This document shows, piece after piece, positions 59,466-64,000 of a DNA stretch of 64,000 nt. The first letter of the stretch is position 1; each line of letters opens with the position of its first letter. Made by a program: the position numbers and the translations under genes. Under the pieces are notes generated by a model, which saw only the letters and a program-made list of their open reading frames with translations, made no database searches and was not told where the DNA came from. The stretch lies in NCBI RefSeq assembly GCF_905475395.1, contig NC_058338.1:8136935-8200934 (forward strand), in the 5' to 3' direction. This stretch comes from Chrysoperla carnea (taxonomy: Eukaryota > Arthropoda > Insecta > Neuroptera > Chrysopidae).

Positions 59466-61470
59466 TCGAAACAGAGAAAATAAAAATAAAAAGAGTAACG
59501 AACAAAAAAATATTGCTCGTAAAATAATACTTTTTGTAATTAATGTGTTAATCCAATTAGTAAAAACATAACCACTTTTACAATAATAATACTGATCAAA
59601 TAAAATGACCGATAATAAAGTCAACCGTAGGATAGATTGATCACGTGAACGATATTCCTAATTTTTGGAGCATTTCGACATCATTTTATATGCAAATGAC
59701 ATAACAGCCCTAAACTTGTGGTAATTTCTTCACAATTGTTTCTAAATTGAGATAAAAAATTGAAAATCGGTATGTATGTAGGTTGGATCAAGGATGTGGC
59801 TTTGAGAGTGACAACTTTTCAGCACTTCTTCTCCTTTTTACCCCATAAAATTGATTTTGATTTCAATAAAATACATACTACACGAAGCATTAAATGAGGA
59901 AATACTCTAGTGATGCTACACGCGAGTACCGAGTACACATTTTTTATTGTAGATTCTTCTTATTTGCCGCAAAAAATCAGCTTTTTACCATGATTTCAAT
60001 TTCGGATACCTTATTTCATAAATTTTCAAAATGAAAAAGTATCGTCCCAAAAAATGTTTAACCAAAAATCTATGAAAATTGGTTCTATCGATTATCCGTC
60101 GAGTAAATCAAACAGACAGACAGACAGATTTATATTTTTACTGTAACAATGATTAGCTTACTATTTTTATGAGTAAATTTTTGTCAGACATAAATTGGAA
60201 AGAAACGGGATCATTATAAACAAGAAACTACATACAGAAGGTTCAAGTTTTATTAAGTTCTATAGTTCACTTGTATTATGCATTTGTTTTAAAACAAAAC
60301 TATTAAAAATTAAAATATGTGAGAGAAGGTTGTAAATGCTTTTGACTTTTGTTCGTAATTTTCGTTTATAAAAACGAAATCTAAGCACCTTGTTGGAAAA
60401 GTTTGAGCAATAATGAATTTCACAGAAACGTTCTCCAAATCTCATCGCAAAATACTGCATGATGAAGAAAAGTTTCAAACAAAAATATCCTAAAAAAAGT
60501 GTAGAATCAAAAATAGTGATATCTTTAGCTATGTACCCGAAAATCCGGAAAAATGGTCAAATATATATTTATATGCTAATTAGCAATATCTTGAAACTAA
60601 TTGATTTTATAAAAACACAAAGTTGTTGAAAATTACCATTAAAAAACGGCTCAACTAATTCTGCTGAAAACTCTTTCAGTTCTTGAACACGCGATTACCC
60701 GTCAAAAATCATAACTGGTTCGCGAGACAATCGAGGCGAAAGAATCCGAACGAACTTGCGAATAAACGCACATATGTACACACACACACAGACATCACAT
60801 TAAAAAGGTTGGATTCGGATATTGCGGCCTTGAAACCGCGTTAATATGTAAAACTGGAGATTTCCTAAATCGGTCCCATTACATTCACTTCTTCTGGGAA
60901 GTTAATAATCAATTTTTATATGATTTTTGTAAATAATCCAATCATTATCCTCGAATTATGTGTAAAAAATCCTGAACGTTGTTACTCCGCGATTAAGATT
61001 TCGCTGATAGGAAATATTAAATTTAAACCAAGGTGTGTGGCTATAAATGTATTAGTAGATCAAACCTGGATAGAAGGATTACCTAGCCAACCCTCCCTTT
61101 ATATGTAAATATTATTTTTTTAGCGAAATATATAAACTAAAAATAAAACAGCAACATAAAAATATTTTTTTGTTGAAGTTTAACCTCTAGATGTTTTATT
61201 TATATTAAAATAAATAAAAACTCTATTCTCATATTAATACAGTATTCATATTCATATATGTAATGCATACCTACATATGTGCACAAAGACCAGCCATCTC
61301 TTTCATTTATGTAGGTTTTTTGTTTGTTTTTTTAATTCATATTCCACTCATTATTATTATGGTACTGTTTTCAAAAGACTCCAAAAAAGGCTCTTACCCT
61401 TTGCACAGTGGAGTAGTAAAATATTATGAAGGGATTTTTATGCTCAAAATTGATTAACAAGTAAAATTTT
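59466..61470. other. Long intergenic stretch, nothing identified
   Basis: No supported gene, RNA or repeat family. Short frames on both strands are unsupported. Confidence 0.5.
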
Positions 61471-61940
61471 CAAAATTTAATAAACCCCCGACGAATTCGA
61501 TTTATTTCTTGTAAACCGATTTTTGGAAACTTAGCTATAAAATCAAGGCGGTTCGACCGTTTACGAGCTATGATCCACTGAGAAACACACAAAAACAGAT
61601 AAACACTTCTTATAAAACTCTTTCTTAAATCATTATCAAAGTGATGGTCAAGGACATCAGATGAGATGAAAAGGATACTTAGAGAGCTATCATTTTTTGG
61701 GAAAAATTTTTGGAAATATTTTAATTGAAGTTGAAATATTTGAGTTGATTTTGTTCTTTTGAATTATTGTTTTGAATTACCTAATTATTTTACCATTTCA
61801 CTTTTCAAAATGAATTTAGCCAGGCTTACTTGACCATTCATTTCCATAGTAATTATTTATATGTTAAAATTATACGTCATGCCTTTTCCAAACTATATCG
61901 ATTTTGAAGATAATCGCCTATTTTTTAGTTTTTTCGAGAA
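61471..61940 (+). repeat. R7 dispersed repeat ('AACCCCCGAC'), copy 2
   Basis: Aligned along its length with 43988-44465 in the same orientation, with small deletions. Both end near 'AGTTTTTTCG'. Confidence 0.75.
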
Positions 61941-62399
61941 CAAAACTGAAACAAAGCTTAGTTTTTTGTTTCTGTTAACGAAGCCATAAAGTTTCTGATC
62001 CTGTACACGATTTATTTTTATTTATTTATTTTTTTTCGTTTTATAATATTTTCAAAAACAACTGAATAGGTATATACCAAATTCACGGATTAAAACTTTG
62101 ACACAAAAAATGCACGTTTGCACTTTTGTATTTACAATGTAATAATAATATCGTTTCAAGTATGAAATGAAAAATTTTTTAATTCCCTTCCTGTCCGAAT
62201 TATTTTGTACTCACATATTATGGGTGATAACAAAAACAAATTAGTATCAAAACAAAACGAGCCGTATTATATATTTTGCATGCTTAGTGAAAAGATAATA
62301 CAGTTAATCTGGAGTTAATCGAAATATTTTATTTACTTTATGCATAAAATATAATGTATTTAAAGTAAATAATAAATACCACCCCACGCTTTTTCTACG
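61941..62399. other. AT-rich DNA, nothing identified
   Basis: No supported gene or repeat. Confidence 0.5.
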
Positions 62400-62683
62400 A
62401 TAAAACTAATTCAGTCAATTGTTTGTTTAACTTGTTATTTTTACATTGTAACAAATGAAAACAAACAATTGACTGAGTTAATTGTTGAATTACCATGTAA
62501 AGAATGTGTTGAAGATCCAATTGACCTATATGGCTCATTTATGAACTTTACCTCACTTTTTACGTCCTGAACACGCTGTAAAAGCGTGTGTATTTCAGCT
62601 ACATATCTCTTGTCGTTTTTGAGTTATCGTGTTGACAGACGGACAGAGAGACAACCGGAAATGGGCTCTGTCAGTGATTTTAT
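62400..62683 (+). repeat. R1 copy with an inverted duplicate of its 5' end, truncated by a Helitron scrap
   Basis: TCAGTCAATTGTTTGTTT at 62411-62428 is the exact reverse complement of 62459-62476, the R1 start. R1 then continues with an internal deletion to GATTTTATGAA, where Helitron sequence begins. Confidence 0.65.
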
Positions 62684-62773
62684 GAAACATTCGCTAGTTT
62701 TAGCCTGAAAGCGTAACAAACAAACAAAAAAACAAACAAACATGCTTACTTTCGCATTTATAATATATAGAGA
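62684..62773 (-). mobile_element. Helitron 5' end fragment
   Basis: Minus strand A|TCTCTATATATTATAAATGC to …GCTTTCAGGCTAAAACTAGC, the first 90 bp of the family at 23796. The rest is missing. Confidence 0.7.
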
Positions 62774-63303
62774 TATAGTTTTTTTGAATAAATTTTGAAC
62801 GCGAGAACTATTTTGTCTGGTATCGATGGAAAGGTCTTTAAAAACTGAATAGAATCTGTAAATTTTTCTTTAAAATCGTAATTAAAAATTTTCTCATATC
62901 CTTAATTTTGGTAAAACTTTACCAAAAAAACTGGCCACTTTTTTTTTTTTAATCAAAAGTGAATAGTAGTAAATATGCCTCATTTATTGGGGATATAAAT
63001 CAAAATGAAGGAAATGCATTTTCCATGAAAAAAAAATAGTAGTAATATATCATGACGAATAGAGTTTTAAAGGCATAATATTTTATTTATACACGCTTTG
63101 ATGAATGGGTTTTCACTACTAAACAGTTTTACTGCTATATTACAAATGGGAAATGGAAAAAAAAAAAAACTAAAAATATTTCTATTACAAATAAAAGAGA
63201 ACCCATCCAACTTCACTATAACAGTAATGAAAAGATTTCCCGGATTTGAAAAGATTTATATTTTACAATTTTTTTTTTCTTATTTAATATTTTAATTTTG
63301 CAA
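62774..63303. other. AT-rich DNA, nothing identified
   Basis: No supported gene or repeat. Confidence 0.5.
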
Positions 63304-63330
63304 ATATATATATATATATATTTATATATA
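63304..63330. repeat. (TA)n microsatellite
   Basis: Imperfect TA run directly next to a Helitron 3' end; TA-rich DNA is a common Helitron target. Confidence 0.8.
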
Positions 63331-63810
63331 CTAGCTTGATACCCGCCCGCTTCACTTGGCTTAAAAGTAAAAACAACCGCTATAGCATCCACCTCTTTTT
63401 ATCTCACTTATCAACGTTCCATAACACTTGAAGGGATTGTTTTACACAGCTAAATGGTACAGTTTTCAATTTTTTAAATTGTAAAGTTGTCACAATTCAT
63501 TGAGTATATCAGAAAAGGTAGCCATGAATTGTGACATTTACAATTTTAAATTTTTACAGAAATCTTTAATTTATGGTTCAAAATGATGATCGTAACTCTG
63601 CTCCATCTGTGATCATCATTTTATATCATACATTTCTGTAAAAATTTGAAATAGTAAATGTCAGATTAAATTTACATTATAGCTCATGTGTTATTCTGAT
63701 GTATGAGCTATATTGCTGTACAGTTTCATTAAAAACCATTTGCTAGCTTTTGTGTGAAAGCATAACAAACAAACATCCTTACTTTCACATTTATAACATA
63801 TATATAGGGA
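63331..63810 (-). mobile_element. Non-autonomous Helitron, 'GCGAAAGTAAGCATG' family, diverged
   Basis: Minus strand A|TCCCTATATATATGTTATAA at 63810 to 'GCGGGCGGGTATCAAGCTAG'|T at 63331. The inside has a large imperfect palindrome at about 63555-63650 (AAATGATGATC / GATCATCATTTT) that other copies lack. Confidence 0.8.
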
Positions 63811-64000
63811 TATATAAATTTTTGCTTTTACATTTGTTTACTTTCTATTCAAATTTATTTGTATAGTGAATATATATAAGAATTTTTTCATTCATAACAA
63901 TCATTTTCTTCTTCATTCAAAAGAAAAGAAAATCTTTCATTTGTTGTTCTCCTAACACACTTAGTTTTTTTGTCCCCATCAGCAATGAAAGAGTGTTAAA

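Overview
This window is nuclear DNA from an arthropod, very probably an insect. Reasons: spliced genes with GT-AG introns, very AT-rich intergenic DNA (my impression, not a computed value), TATA plus arthropod-type initiator (TCATT/TCATTT) promoters, and a dense mix of insect-type Helitrons, Tc1/mariner relics, MITEs and a tRNA-derived SINE. The species cannot be named from the sequence.

Genes. Only two genes are convincing. They are tandem + strand paralogues at 3251-5831 and 8272-10020. Each has five exons of identical length (96/208/263/153/42 bp including the stop) and encodes 253 residues. Both are classical NADP(H)-type short-chain dehydrogenases of the farnesol dehydrogenase / DHRS11-like group, about 68% identical to each other by hand count. 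Each has a TATA box 32 bp upstream of an initiator, with the same spacing in both copies. Both are complete, with an intact Asn-Ser-Tyr-Lys tetrad. A third possible coding piece is an open terminal exon of 65 codons at 11136-11333, of unknown identity.

The rest, about 50 kb, is repeat-rich DNA with no supported host gene. (1) A dispersed family called R1 here, about 550 bp full length, occurs roughly a dozen times or more on both strands. One copy ends about 110 bp upstream of the first gene's TATA box. (2) Non-autonomous Helitrons of at least four end types (5' TC, 3' CTRR, A|T insertion) occur at 16.1, 23.8, 24.5, 25.8, 26.6, 43.1, 54.6, 62.7 and 63.3 kb. (3) Satellite Sat1 (about 300-307 bp) occurs at three loci; each monomer is itself a long imperfect palindrome centred on GGGGTACCCC. 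(4) Satellite Sat2 (about 316 bp) also occurs at three loci. (5) Three MITE families with terminal inverted repeats are present, one with long TIRs and TA target sites. (6) A pol III-type SINE is present in two copies, one nested inside an R1 copy with a 14-bp target duplication. (7) Relic coding pieces include a mariner transposase (11.36-12.33 kb), a non-LTR reverse transcriptase C-terminus (19.9 kb) and a fragment of a repetitive arthropod protein family (31.15 kb).

The two dehydrogenases probably work on small isoprenoid or steroid-like alcohols in the cytosol. I see no larger gene system. The most unusual material is the palindromic-monomer satellite and the nested or tandem mobile elements. 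All repeat families were delimited by eye, so ends are approximate unless a terminal motif is quoted.
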